36,367 nt of DNA, from the NCBI GenBank assembly GCA_012523785.1, contig JAAYTH010000044.1, positions 1 to 36,367 of the forward strand, given 5' to 3'. The notes under the pieces are model-generated. The model had not been told where the DNA came from, did no database searches, and saw nothing but the letters and a program-made list of their open reading frames with translations. The DNA is from Bacillota bacterium (GTDB taxonomy: Bacteria > Bacillota > DTU030). Below are positions 15,232-24,110 of this stretch, one piece after another. Made by a program: the position numbers and the translations under genes. Every line of letters starts with the position of its first letter. Position 1 is the stretch's first letter.

Positions 15232-16383
15232 ATGGCAAAAAACAATATTCAACCCTATCCTTTGGCCCTAGCCACCTGTATAGAAACCGGCAATATGTCC
15301 CCGGCCTATATAGGGCAAAAGATGGCCTTTTTTACCAAGGGCCGGCGGGGTACATTGGGGGCATCCTGGTTGGATGATAAGGTAGAGGAGCTGCTGCCGA
15401 CGGAAGTTACCGGTGGCTGCACCCTCCAAAAGATAAGGGGGCCCCAAAATAGCTGGGCCCGGATTTTGTGGGAAATATATGGCCCCCAAAGAGAGTTGAT
15501 CATCCTGGGTGCCGGACATATCTCCAAAAAGCTGGCCCGGCTGGGAAACTTCTTAAACTACAAAGTGACGGTGGCGGATAATCGGCCTGAGTATGCCGTC
15601 TCCGGGGATTTTTACCCGGATACCAGGGTCATCTGTTGCCCTTACTCTAAGGTGGACAAATATGTCGCCTTCGGTGACCATACTAGCGTTGTCGTAGCCA
15701 CCTATGGGCACCTGCACGATTTGGAATGCCTAGAAGTAGTTTTAAGGTATAATTTGCCCTACATCGGTGTGGTGGGTAGCCAGCACCGCCGGGCCCTGGT
15801 AGAGGAAAACCTGGGAGCCGCCAATATTCCCCCCGATAAAGTAAAAGGCATCCACATGCCCGTAGGATTAGATATCGGCGCTGGAACTCCAGCCGAGGTG
15901 GCCTTGAGTATTGGGGCAGAAATCCTGGCCCAGGGTCGCCGGCGCCCGGGAACTCCCTTAAGTGCCGAAAGGGCCTCCGGCGAGCCTGGGGGGAAGGGAA
16001 ACACCCCTTTAGATGAGGCTCCGGATATAAAGCTCCTGCAACAAGCCCGACGCTTTCAGCAAGAAGGAAAAGCCGGTGTTGTAGCCACGGTGGTAGGGGC
16101 CAGTGTTTCCACCCCCCGTAAATCCGGTGCCAAAATGATAATCTCGACAGATGGTAGCCGGACTGGGACCATCGGCGGCGGCTTGGTCGAGGCTAACATT
16201 ATTGCAGAGGCCCGGAAGATCATATCCCGACCCCGCTTAGTTCTGAGGAAATTTTCCCTCCAACCCGACCCGGAGCAGGATGCTATGCTTTGTGGCGGAG
16301 AGATGGAGGTGTTCCTGGAACCCTTGGCGGCCCTGGGAACCTTGTTGAGGGAGGTGGATTGGAGTAATGCGAAATTGTTCTGA
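15232..16383 (+). CDS. xdhC: XdhC/CoxI-family molybdenum hydroxylase maturation protein
   Basis: A 383-residue chaperone-type protein that in the XdhC family binds molybdenum cofactor, helps its sulfuration and inserts it into hydroxylases. Unlike usual XdhC, the Rossmann half (GAGHISKKLA at 93-102, GVVGSQHRR near 179-187) precedes a well-conserved XdhC_CoxI domain (about 265-365, with GASVSTPRKSGAKM, GTIGGGLVE and MLCGGEMEVF). A degenerate first-domain-like segment stands at 1-85 and a linker rich in Pro and Gly at 236-264. The ATG at 15232 is eight bases after GGAGG; an ATG five codons earlier is less likely. It overlaps yqeB by 17 bases. Confidence 0.88.
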   Translation: MAKNNIQPYPLALATCIETGNMSPAYIGQKMAFFTKGRRGTLGASWLDDKVEELLPTEVTGGCTLQKIRGPQNSWARILWEIYGPQRELIILGAGHISKKLARLGNFLNYKVTVADNRPEYAVSGDFYPDTRVICCPYSKVDKYVAFGDHTSVVVATYGHLHDLECLEVVLRYNLPYIGVVGSQHRRALVEENLGAANIPPDKVKGIHMPVGLDIGAGTPAEVALSIGAEILAQGRRRPGTPLSAERASGEPGGKGNTPLDEAPDIKLLQQARRFQQEGKAGVVATVVGASVSTPRKSGAKMIISTDGSRTGTIGGGLVEANIIAEARKIISRPRLVLRKFSLQPDPEQDAMLCGGEMEVFLEPLAALGTLLREVDWSNAKLF

Positions 16384-17197
16384 GGACTGGGCAGTGGTAA
16401 AGGGTGTTGGTGATCTGGGTACCGGGGTAGCCTATTCCCTACTTAAGGCGGGCTTTAGGGTCCTGGCCACTGAAATTTCCCGACCCCTGGTGGTACGCCG
16501 GACCGTGTCCTTTGCCCAGGCTATTTACAGCGGTTGGGTAAATGTGCAAGATGTTAAGGCCCAGATGGTAGAAAATATAGAAGAAGCCTGGGCCCTAGCC
16601 CAGCAAGGGATTGTACCGGTATTGGTCGACCCCCAGGCCCATGTTATTAGCCAGCTAAAACCGGTCCTGGTGGTGGATGCCATTATGGCCAAGAGAAACA
16701 CCGGCACAGCCCAAAGCGATGCCCCGGTGGTAATTGGCCTAGGTCCCGGCCTGATGGCCGGTAAGGATGTCCACGCCGTGATAGAAACCTGTCGGGGACC
16801 AAACCTGGGCCAGATTATCTACAGGGGCAGGGCCCAGGCCGATTCCAAGGTCCCCGGGGCCATTGATGGCCATACCTGGGAACGTCTCCTGCGGGCCCCG
16901 GCCACCGGCATAGTATCGGCCCGGGTGGAAATCGGGAACTTGGTATCTAAAGGCCAGATTCTAGCCCTGGTGGAGGATGTACCGGTCAAATCCAATCTGG
17001 ACGGCGTTCTCCGGGGCATGATTCAGCCGGGCTTGTATGTCAAGGAGGGCACCAAAATTGGTGATGTGGATTCCCGGCGGGATCGGAGCCTGTGCTATAA
17101 AATTTCGGACAAGGCGCTAAAGGTAGGCGAGGGCACTGTTCGGGCTGCCCTAAAACTCCGGGGAAAAATAAATCCTTCCAACCAGGAAGGAGTATAA
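16367..17197 (+). CDS. yqeB: Selenium-dependent molybdenum hydroxylase system protein YqeB (EF2563 family)
   Basis: A 276-residue protein of the YqeB/EF2563 family, a genomic marker of selenium-dependent molybdenum hydroxylases. It has a Rossmann-like N-terminus (VVKGVGDLGTGVA) and a C-terminal segment with biotin-carrier-like turns (LLRAPATGIVSARVEIGNLVSKGQ spans about 180-203). The exact reaction is not known; a role in loading selenium or finishing the cofactor is inferred from co-occurrence with SelD. It overlaps xdhC and is four bases from yqeC. Confidence 0.88.
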   Translation: MRNCSEDWAVVKGVGDLGTGVAYSLLKAGFRVLATEISRPLVVRRTVSFAQAIYSGWVNVQDVKAQMVENIEEAWALAQQGIVPVLVDPQAHVISQLKPVLVVDAIMAKRNTGTAQSDAPVVIGLGPGLMAGKDVHAVIETCRGPNLGQIIYRGRAQADSKVPGAIDGHTWERLLRAPATGIVSARVEIGNLVSKGQILALVEDVPVKSNLDGVLRGMIQPGLYVKEGTKIGDVDSRRDRSLCYKISDKALKVGEGTVRAALKLRGKINPSNQEGV

Positions 17198-17201
17198 CAC
17201 C

Positions 17202-17969
17202 ATGGCCCGGAAACTAAAGGATGCCTTGGAGCTAGGGCGGAGAGAAATCATTTCCCTGGTGGGGGGCGGAGGCAAGACAACCTTGCTCTATTGGCTGGCA
17301 GAAGAACTCCGGCAACAGGGAGTAATCCTTACCACCAGCACCAAAATGTGGTATCCCCCGCCTGCCGTTCCCTTAATCCTGTGGCAAGACCCGGAGCAGG
17401 TAAAAATAGAACTAAAGGCCCGGCTGGCAGCAGGACAAACACCTCTTTTAGCCGCCGCCGACCTTCCCCAACTAGAAAAAGTGGCTGGCCTTAACCAGGA
17501 ACAACTGCGGGAATTGGCCGGGTGGGGACTGCCGGCCACCATTGTGATCGAGGCCGATGGAGCCAAGGGACGGCCCCTCAAGGGTTATCGGGATTTTGAG
17601 CCGGTTTTAACCCCCACGACCAGCCTTTTGTTACAGGTGGTGGGGGCTGATGCCATCGGCCAAAGGTTAAGCGACCGTTTCGCCCACTGCCCGGAAAAAA
17701 TAGCCGCCGGAGCCGGACTACAGATGGGTGCCCCTTTGGACACCCCCAGCCTGGCAGCAGCCCTCCTCTATCCCCACCGTTCTTGGGAAAAAGTATTACC
17801 GGGGGTCCGTAAAATTGCCGTTGTAAATAAAGTAGATCTTTTGGATGATATAACACCCGCCCAAGACCTGGCCCGCAAACTACTGGAAAGTGGATACTTT
17901 GCTAAAGCCCTCCTTACAGGACAAGAGGGATATTTCTCCTCTCCCGCCCTTTTTCTTTCCTTGGCCTAG
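17202..17969 (+). CDS. yqeC: Selenium-dependent hydroxylase accessory protein YqeC
   Basis: A 255-residue P-loop protein of the YqeC family. The nucleotide-binding loop is LVGGGGKTTLL (about 19-29), followed by EADGAKGRPLKG near 111-122 and VVNKVDLLDD, a GTPase-like base motif near the C-terminus. It is associated with yqeB in organisms that use labile selenium in molybdenum hydroxylases. GAAGGAG precedes the ATG. It ends the uptake/maturation run; a hairpin repeat then separates it from the convergent mocA-like gene. Confidence 0.88.
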   Translation: MARKLKDALELGRREIISLVGGGGKTTLLYWLAEELRQQGVILTTSTKMWYPPPAVPLILWQDPEQVKIELKARLAAGQTPLLAAADLPQLEKVAGLNQEQLRELAGWGLPATIVIEADGAKGRPLKGYRDFEPVLTPTTSLLLQVVGADAIGQRLSDRFAHCPEKIAAGAGLQMGAPLDTPSLAAALLYPHRSWEKVLPGVRKIAVVNKVDLLDDITPAQDLARKLLESGYFAKALLTGQEGYFSSPALFLSLA

Positions 17970-18010
17970 GTTTCTTGGCCGCTTCCTCCCCTATCCTTGC
18001 TGCCCTTTGA

Positions 18011-18083
18011 TTAGAACAGGGGACGTAGAACAGGGGACGGAGCTCTGTTTTAAAGATGGAACAGAGATCCGTCCCCCGTTTTA
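18011..18083. repeat. Palindromic hairpin repeat, copy B (probable bidirectional terminator)
   Basis: Arms CAGGGGACGGAGCTCTGTT (18031-18049) and AACAGAGATCCGTCCCCC (18060-18077) pair with one bulge. A partial second left arm, GAACAGGGGACG, precedes it at 18014. It lies between convergent yqeC and mocA-like genes, so it may end both transcripts. It belongs to the five-copy family. Confidence 0.8.
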
Positions 18084-18086
18084 TGC

Positions 18087-18653
18087 TCACCTCAAATCAT
18101 CCGGGGTATCGATATCAAAAATAATGGCCGGGTCATCTACCTCCAGATCCAGAACTTGATCCCCCCATGATGCTAAAAGGGAGCGGGCCCCTTGGTCACC
18201 TGATAAGGCCTCCAATTGGGGCCGTAGGGTGGCTTTAATTATTACCGGATGCCCCGGCCTTCCGCGATAGTTGGGCCGCAGGGCCAGGGGCCAAGTTTGC
18301 TGATAAACAGCCAACAATCTGCCAATGAGGGAGGCCGTCACCAAGGGCTGGTCGGCCAAAAGAAACACCAAGGCCGCCGCCCTGGGGGAGGCCGCCCGGA
18401 CCCCGGCTGCCAGGGAGCTGCCCTGGCCGCTGGCATAGGCAGGATTAAAAACTAATTTGACCGGCAGCCCCTTGAGGGCTGCCTGCACTTTTTGCGCCTG
18501 GCAACCGGTAACCACCACCACTTCATCGACCGGTGCCGCCACGGCCGCTTCCGCCGCTATTCGCACCAAGGGTTTATCCCCATAGAACAACAATTGCTTA
18601 CAACGGCCCATCCGCTCAGAAGTACCGGCGGCCAAAAGCACAGCGGTTATCAC
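18087..18653 (-). CDS. mocA: MocA-like molybdenum cofactor cytidylyltransferase (NTP transferase)
   Basis: A 188-residue nucleotidyltransferase of the MobA/MocA type, which joins CMP (or a related nucleotide) to molybdopterin to give the dinucleotide cofactor used by xanthine oxidase-family enzymes such as the Mop protein here. Motifs: LAAGTSERMGRCKQLL at the N-terminus, the metal-binding LLADQPLVT, GRPGHPV, and DIDTPDDL at the end. The start is GTG at 18653, with GGAGG seven bases upstream. It is transcribed against the rest of the island. Homologues in mop clusters are called DVU_1551-type NTP transferases. Confidence 0.88.
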   Translation of the reverse strand: MITAVLLAAGTSERMGRCKQLLFYGDKPLVRIAAEAAVAAPVDEVVVVTGCQAQKVQAALKGLPVKLVFNPAYASGQGSSLAAGVRAASPRAAALVFLLADQPLVTASLIGRLLAVYQQTWPLALRPNYRGRPGHPVIIKATLRPQLEALSGDQGARSLLASWGDQVLDLEVDDPAIIFDIDTPDDLR

Positions 18654-18847
18654 GGCAACACACCTCCGAACTCATCCCTTTTGTATTTCCCCTTAATTAT
18701 ACCATTATGACCGGCCCTAGGCACTTGGCCCCCAAAAAAAAGACCCCCTTCCATGGGGCCGGGGACAGGAACCCCTAGATTTCTTCCGCATTAGGGCAAG
18801 CCTGGGGGAATAATATAAGATAAGAAACCTTACAGGAGGTGTGACCA

Positions 18848-19501
18848 ATGTTAAATATCCTGGCCCTGGGGGGATACCTGGGTTTGTTGGTGTATACCTT
18901 TTTGCTTTTGAAAAAAAGCAGGAGTGAGCTAAGGGCTATAACTCAATTTCGCAACTATAGTCGGGAGATAACCACCGCCAGCCTGTTGGCTGCCCTGGCG
19001 GCCCTTCTCCATGCAGCACCGGTTTATCTTCCCCTTGTTGGTATGGCCCTATCGCCTTTAAGCAGCATACCCATAATCATCGGTGTATTGCTCTTTGCCG
19101 ACGGGGCCCTGGCCATGTTTTTGGCTGCTGCCCTTCTTTTGTTCTTCATTAATGTGGAAGAGGCAATGATCTTTTCCTTGGCCACCGGGCCCTTGGGGTT
19201 GGCAACTGCCCTGGCGGCCATCCCCAATATCCCCCTATGGAAAAAGATTGCTATTCCCACTGTACTCTTAACCTGTGGTATTCTTCTTTTGGCCTTTTTA
19301 GTGGGTGTGCCTGGAATACAGAGCCTTATCGGCACCTTCACTCTTTTTGGTCTCGCCTTGATCCTTGCTTTTAGTCTGTTGTATTCCCTATTATTTATGG
19401 GCCTTGCCCGGCTTAGCCACCGGCGCCTGTTGTCCTTCTTTTTTGCTCGGGATCATGATGAAGAAACACTTAAGCCCGAGGCCGAACCGGTCCAGAAATA
19501 G
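18848..19501 (+). CDS. Small integral membrane protein, function unknown
   Basis: A 217-residue hydrophobic protein with about five or six membrane segments and a charged cytosolic tail (RDHDEETLKPEAEPVQK). The ITTASLLAALAAL... and GMALSPLSSIPIIIG segments look somewhat like S-components of ECF vitamin/metal importers, but the match is not strong. ACAGGAGGTGTGACC precedes the ATG. It stands alone, divergent from the mocA-like gene. The 194 bp gap before it holds a weak 4 bp GC hairpin with a U8 run on the minus strand near 18732-18758; I make no firm call on it. Confidence 0.6.
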   Translation: MLNILALGGYLGLLVYTFLLLKKSRSELRAITQFRNYSREITTASLLAALAALLHAAPVYLPLVGMALSPLSSIPIIIGVLLFADGALAMFLAAALLLFFINVEEAMIFSLATGPLGLATALAAIPNIPLWKKIAIPTVLLTCGILLLAFLVGVPGIQSLIGTFTLFGLALILAFSLLYSLLFMGLARLSHRRLLSFFFARDHDEETLKPEAEPVQK

Positions 19502-19517
19502 AAATACAATCGATATT

Positions 19518-21320
19518 TTAGCCTTCCTCCGGGGTTATCTCCCATAACACCCCCGATTTGGGGATGGCACTGGGGGCCATATCGGCAAACTCCCAGACCC
19601 CAAAATCTAACACATACAGTGTTTTGCCATCGGGACTGAATTTAACATCAATGGCCCTTTTGAAGCCATCCCCCAGGCGCCCGGCCCGGGCCTTATGTTT
19701 ACTTTTGGCAAACCAATCGTACTTCCCGGTTTCGGGATCAACGATCATTACCCCACTGGGGAGCTGTCTCTCCAGATCCTGGGTCAGGGGCTGCCCATCG
19801 GCAAAGATGGCCACGAAAATTCCCTGCTGGGGGAATTCCTCCGGAGCATAGGCTATCTTCATGGGGGAGTAGTGGGAAGGCAAAGAAGATAAAGGGGGAG
19901 TAACCTCCGGGGGATCTTGAATTATGGGGTTGCGGTTAATGCCCCTTTCCGAGGCAAAGCGATCATCGCCCAAGGGAATAGTACCTACAAAATCCGGCCA
20001 ACCGTACCAGGCACCCTCCTCCAGTTTCATAATCCAGTCTGGTGAGTTGGTAGAAGCCCTAACCCCCCGATCATCATAGCCCAGGACACTGGCATAAATA
20101 TTTCCTTCCGGATCCTGGGTGAGACCGTAAGGATTACGCAGGCCATCGGCATAGATAGAGAGACTTTCATCCTCCATATCAAAGCGATGGACGGCTCCGC
20201 TGGCCGGGACCTCCCCCTTAACCTTTTCACCTGCCTCCCGGGTCTGTCCAAAGGGGGCAAAGGCCCCGGTGGTCTTTTTAGTTGTAGGATCAGTGCTTTT
20301 CAGATCCAGGGAGGTGTAGTTTTCTCCCGTAAGGGTAAAATCTCGGGAGGGGACATCGTGAAATTCCGGATGGCGGTCGGCCCAGGCATAGACAAAATTA
20401 TCCGAACCGACTACCCCGGCATTAGTCGCCGTACCCTGGCCAAAATATAGGGCCCCATCGGGGCCAAACATAAGATCCCCATTTTGATGATCTCCCAGGG
20501 AGGGCAGGTTGGTAACCAGATCCCGCCTTTTTCCCGACTGCAATTCCAGTTCCGTAATCCGCCCCCGGTGGGAAACATACAAGTTGCCATCTTTATAGGT
20601 TAGGCCACCAATGGGGCCTTCAAACTTATCGGCAATTTTCGCCAACTTGCCCCCCTCCTTTACCTTGAGAATCTGGGCTACAGTGGTTTTGGGACCATAG
20701 GAAAAGCCCGATTCGGCCACATAAATTACCCCCTCCTCATCAAGGGCCAGACTGGTGGGGTAAGTTAAATCCTTAGCAATGACCTGGGCCCGATACCCGG
20801 CCGGCAGCTCCAGGTTTTCCGGGTCCGTACTCACGGCCCCGTGTAAAAGCAAGGGTGTAGCCACCATGGCCAAAAGGACTAAACTAATTCCATATCCTAG
20901 GCTCTTACTGGGACCCCCGGCACCTAACCTCTGGTAAAAAAAGGCCAAGGCCAGACCATAAATTATAAAAATAACCAATGTTGCCATATGGTCTTGGGGG
21001 CTTTTTAGGGAAGGGGGAAATCCCAACATTATGGGTACCAGGGTGAGAACCCCACCCAACCAGAAAACAACTCCCACAATGAATCCCGCCAAAACCCTGT
21101 TTATGACACTAAGCCTTCGATCCCTAATAATTAAACCATAAAGTAAACCACCAATTACCCCCAGGAGGGCCACGACTATAGTCCCATTAATGAGATCCAC
21201 CCGGGTAAGAAGCAGGCCCAAGGAGGGTAACAACCATATCCCCCAAAAGGCAAAGAGTAATACAAGGCTGGCAAACAACCCGGAAATAAGGCCTCCGAAA
21301 AGAAAATTCCTGCTGGACAT
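19518..21320 (-). CDS. Membrane-anchored PQQ/glucose-sorbosone dehydrogenase-like beta-propeller protein
   Basis: A 600-residue protein. Residues 1-165 hold about five hydrophobic segments with short loops; the remaining ~430 residues form a secreted beta-propeller of the soluble aldose/sorbosone dehydrogenase type, with repeated blades such as PTSLALDEEGVIYVAESG, NGDLMFGPDGALYFGQG, GLRNPYGLTQDPEGNIYAS and VKFSPDGKTLYVLDFG. Such propellers can bind PQQ and oxidise sugars, but active residues cannot be confirmed by eye, and a non-enzymatic propeller is possible. GAGGGGAG precedes the ATG. Its 3' end faces the upstream small membrane protein gene, 16 bases apart. Confidence 0.75.
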   Translation of the reverse strand: MSSRNFLFGGLISGLFASLVLLFAFWGIWLLPSLGLLLTRVDLINGTIVVALLGVIGGLLYGLIIRDRRLSVINRVLAGFIVGVVFWLGGVLTLVPIMLGFPPSLKSPQDHMATLVIFIIYGLALAFFYQRLGAGGPSKSLGYGISLVLLAMVATPLLLHGAVSTDPENLELPAGYRAQVIAKDLTYPTSLALDEEGVIYVAESGFSYGPKTTVAQILKVKEGGKLAKIADKFEGPIGGLTYKDGNLYVSHRGRITELELQSGKRRDLVTNLPSLGDHQNGDLMFGPDGALYFGQGTATNAGVVGSDNFVYAWADRHPEFHDVPSRDFTLTGENYTSLDLKSTDPTTKKTTGAFAPFGQTREAGEKVKGEVPASGAVHRFDMEDESLSIYADGLRNPYGLTQDPEGNIYASVLGYDDRGVRASTNSPDWIMKLEEGAWYGWPDFVGTIPLGDDRFASERGINRNPIIQDPPEVTPPLSSLPSHYSPMKIAYAPEEFPQQGIFVAIFADGQPLTQDLERQLPSGVMIVDPETGKYDWFAKSKHKARAGRLGDGFKRAIDVKFSPDGKTLYVLDFGVWEFADMAPSAIPKSGVLWEITPEEG

Positions 21321-21471
21321 ATTGATACTCCCCTCTGTCTTTGGTTATAGGGTTAGTTTGCCCCACACAAAAAAAATCAATCCCCGGACAAAAGAGAGAA
21401 ATGCACCGGGTCCGATTATCCCGCTGCATTCACCGACAACCTTTACTTTTATCTCCATGATAGACAGGTGT

Positions 21472-22053
21472 TTATTCTAAACGGGAAAAGCCCCAACCAT
21501 CCCACTTCCACAGGGTCAGCCGCAATTCTCGGCCATCCGCATAGGAACCTTCCAGAGCCAGTAATTCCAGCTCCCCATCACCGTTACTGTCAATTAGAGC
21601 GGCCCGGTAGTTGGGACGGGAGAGGTTGGAGGACTGCCAGAGGGGTTTGAATTTACCATCTGCTAAATTGAAGATAAACAGATGGTTTTTAATACTGTCA
21701 TCCTCTTCTTCTAACCAAAGGGGTTTGTGGCGACCGAAAGAACCCGCCTTCCAGACTAGAAGGTTCAGTTCATCTAGACCGTCATTGTTGGCATCACCCA
21801 AAAAGAAGTAGTCCACCCACCAGTCTACGGGAGATTCGTAGATGAGGCGGGAATCCTCCCAGACCCGCAAACGGCCATCCTCTAGGATGTACTCCTCTAT
21901 AGTGCCGTCTCCGTCCAAATCGTAATCCTTCTTCTTGACTAGTTTAGTTTTTGCCAGGGTAGATTGTGAATCCGGCCACAACTCCCCTTCTGGGCTTGGG
22001 GACAGAACCACAGTGGCAGCAACCTCCCCTGGCCCACCCTCAAGCAGGCCCAA
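21472..22053 (-). CDS. FG-GAP/VCBS-like repeat fragment
   Basis: A 193-residue product (TTG start at 22053, GGAGGAG nine bases upstream) with three Ca-binding-like repeats, DYDLDGDGTIEEY, GDANNDGLDEL and DSNGDGELELL, as in integrin-alpha-like propellers on the cell surface. There is no signal peptide. The same frame stays open upstream through LAGEELKELG to about 22083, inside the end of the DUF3160 frame, so it looks like the tail of a longer protein joined out of frame. Confidence 0.55.
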   Translation of the reverse strand: MGLLEGGPGEVAATVVLSPSPEGELWPDSQSTLAKTKLVKKKDYDLDGDGTIEEYILEDGRLRVWEDSRLIYESPVDWWVDYFFLGDANNDGLDELNLLVWKAGSFGRHKPLWLEEEDDSIKNHLFIFNLADGKFKPLWQSSNLSRPNYRAALIDSNGDGELELLALEGSYADGRELRLTLWKWDGWGFSRLE

Positions 22054-22058
22054 TTCCT

Positions 22059-23516
22059 TCAGCTCCTCCCCCGCCAGCCCCAGTAGAGGTTTTGAGTCCA
22101 GGTCTCCAGGCCCAAGCCGGCGCTGTATTCCTGCAGCCTGCCCATATTATCTTCATAACCCCGATAGTCTGTTTCACCTTCTTCAGTCAGGATAGCCAGG
22201 GCTTCTTCAGAACCCAGGGCAGCAGGAATATCCAAGGCCCGGGGCAGCATCCGCCGCTGCCCTTCCTTGTTTTCCCCCACCTCCCGGTAGAGCAAGCGCT
22301 GGAAAATAGCCGCATCCAGGGTGAAACGCTGGCCCAGGAAACGAAAACCCCTTATCTCCTGACCGCCATCTGGCTGAATTGTTTCCTCAAAGATAGGAAT
22401 AGAGTTTATAAGCGGTGGCCGCAAGTTTACCGCCTTCCGCAAGAAGGCCTCCCATTTATCTTCAGCACCAGCAACTTCCTCCAGCCCCGCTCCCTCGCCG
22501 TAGATTTCCGTCAGCAGTTCCCGGTATTCATGGTAGGAAAGATCATCACTGCGGCCCACAAAAAAGGCGGTGGGCTGGTAAATTTGATCCCACTGGTGGG
22601 CATTGTCATCCTGACTTAGGGCCAGGGTCAAAAGGAGCGCCGAGCGGGTTTCATCCTCACTCTTGAAGCGGAAGGTCATGCGGCCATACCACATCATGGC
22701 CTTAAAATAGGCTTCCAGCTCTTGGCTGCTGTCGTAATGGCCCCGGGGTATGTATTGGGAGTAGTCTTCCAAAAGTGCATCCAGCACCCCCAGATCCTGT
22801 CCCCAATTCATGAGGGGGGAGGGCTGGATACCGGCCTGGGCCTCAATAAGCCTTAATTCCTCTGCCACCACATCCTGCACCACTCCCGGCACCGGGAAAT
22901 CGGCATTTAAGAGCCTGCCGCCTACAGCGAAAAAGCCCATATTACGGGCAGCGGCATTTTCCCAGGGGGTGCCCTTGAGGATCTCATACTGCCTTTGGGA
23001 TTCGGCCAACATGGCCTGGGTCAGATCATACAGGGCCGGGGCCAGCTTCTCCTTCTCCGTCACCCGTAAAAGATGGCTAAAAAACAAGTGGAAATTGTGG
23101 AGCATAGAATCGGTGGTAATAAAGCTGGGTACGGGTTCATAACGGTTCATCTCATAAAGGCCAAAGAATTCTCGGTAGGCATTGGGTACCACCACAAAAC
23201 CGTTCCTCACCAGCAACTCTTCCGCCGCCGGGGAGAAATGAAAGGGATCTCGGTTGCTTATATTGGCCAGGCCCGGTCCCACCTGGTAGGCTGCCAAGGA
23301 GGGGGAAATATCAACCGGCACCTCCCTGTAGTGGGCAAACACCTTCTCAGCAAAGAAGGGCGGTTCCAGCAGGTCCCCTGTTTGGCCATCCTCAGCCTCC
23401 ATACCATTATCTCCACCATCACTGCCACATCCCATCACAGCGGCCAAAAAAAGAAAAAAGCAGAGCAGTGGGACGCGCAAAACCTTTTTAACCCCTTCAT
23501 TATAGGCATTATACAT
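22059..23516 (-). CDS. DUF3160 lipoprotein, C-terminally truncated
   Basis: Surface lipoprotein with signal ending in AVMGC. The body shows DUF3160 hallmarks: NGFVVVPNAYREFFGLYE, SFITTDSMLHNFHLFF and the WTQNLYWGW block. In full-length family members the sequence continues after this block for a few hundred residues (YPSFM- and LGSW-TELRHDTILYAKQ-type motifs); here it ends abruptly with RGRS. The next frame downstream is the FG-GAP-like fragment, so a deletion or frameshift near 22070 is likely and the gene may be a pseudogene. The ATG at 23516 has GGAGG five bases upstream. DUF3160 has no known activity. Confidence 0.7.
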   Translation of the reverse strand: MYNAYNEGVKKVLRVPLLCFFLFLAAVMGCGSDGGDNGMEAEDGQTGDLLEPPFFAEKVFAHYREVPVDISPSLAAYQVGPGLANISNRDPFHFSPAAEELLVRNGFVVVPNAYREFFGLYEMNRYEPVPSFITTDSMLHNFHLFFSHLLRVTEKEKLAPALYDLTQAMLAESQRQYEILKGTPWENAAARNMGFFAVGGRLLNADFPVPGVVQDVVAEELRLIEAQAGIQPSPLMNWGQDLGVLDALLEDYSQYIPRGHYDSSQELEAYFKAMMWYGRMTFRFKSEDETRSALLLTLALSQDDNAHQWDQIYQPTAFFVGRSDDLSYHEYRELLTEIYGEGAGLEEVAGAEDKWEAFLRKAVNLRPPLINSIPIFEETIQPDGGQEIRGFRFLGQRFTLDAAIFQRLLYREVGENKEGQRRMLPRALDIPAALGSEEALAILTEEGETDYRGYEDNMGRLQEYSAGLGLETWTQNLYWGWRGRS

Positions 23517-23585
23517 TCCCCCCTCCATATCCTTTGACTATCTAAAGGCCGTCATTGTTCCAAACGAGCTAAAGGGGCACCTTTC

Positions 23586-23831
23586 CTATTTATATATTCC
23601 CCCGCGCGGACCAATTTCAATAACATATATGACCAGCTCTTTATCATCCTTATAAAATATAATGCGAAAACTACCCACCCTGAGCCTATAATTTCCCTTA
23701 TCGCTTTGGAGCCTCTTCACATCCCCAAATGGTAGATTATTTATTGCCCTGATAATCCTAATTTGATTATTTCTAGTAAGCCTTTTTAGATATTTATAGC
23801 ATCTTTTCTCATATTTTATACTATATTTCAT
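23586..23831 (-). CDS. RelE/ParE-type toxin
   Basis: An 81-residue basic protein of the RelE/ParE superfamily, typically an mRNA-cleaving ribosome-dependent or gyrase toxin. The core GNYRLRVGSFRIIFYKD and the C-terminal strand YVIEIGPRGGIYK match the RelE pattern. The ATG at 23831 has AGGTG just upstream; a GTG two codons earlier (23837) is possible. It overlaps the antitoxin gene, the usual antitoxin-first order. The pair is AT-rich compared with neighbours, suggesting transfer. Confidence 0.85.
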   Translation of the reverse strand: MKYSIKYEKRCYKYLKRLTRNNQIRIIRAINNLPFGDVKRLQSDKGNYRLRVGSFRIIFYKDDKELVIYVIEIGPRGGIYK

Positions 23832-24075
23832 CTTCACCTATCCCGAGATCCTTCAACAAGGCACCCTGCTCAATAAATTCACCCTCTGCCTTTTTTTTCT
23901 CTATCCGCAAATGCTCCTCCTCTGATATATACTCGCCATCTTCTTCATTGATTTTATTCCATATATTATGTTCTTCTTTAAATTTTAAGAACTCGGCCAT
24001 ATCAATGACTGTCTTGATATTTTCCGGTTTTAGCTCTCTTTTTAGTGCTTCTTTTATTTTTTTTGCCAATGTCAT
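23821..24075 (-). CDS. Antitoxin of the RelE-type pair
   Basis: An 84-residue acidic, helical protein (MTLAKKIKEALKRE... through LGIGEDEI) placed directly before and overlapping the toxin gene. The N-terminal part may bind DNA and the acidic C-terminus would wrap the toxin. ATG at 24075 lies six bases after GGAGGGG; the ATG at 24081 is too close to the binding site. I cannot assign it to a named antitoxin family. Confidence 0.75.
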   Translation of the reverse strand: MTLAKKIKEALKRELKPENIKTVIDMAEFLKFKEEHNIWNKINEEDGEYISEEEHLRIEKKKAEGEFIEQGALLKDLGIGEDEI

Positions 24076-24110
24076 ACCCATCCCCTCCGTTCTCGCTTAT
24101 TTACATTTTA

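Noticed and set aside
18720-18770. Terminator upstream of the mocA-like gene on the minus strand
   Set aside because: The stem is only 4-5 bp despite a U8 run; too weak to call.
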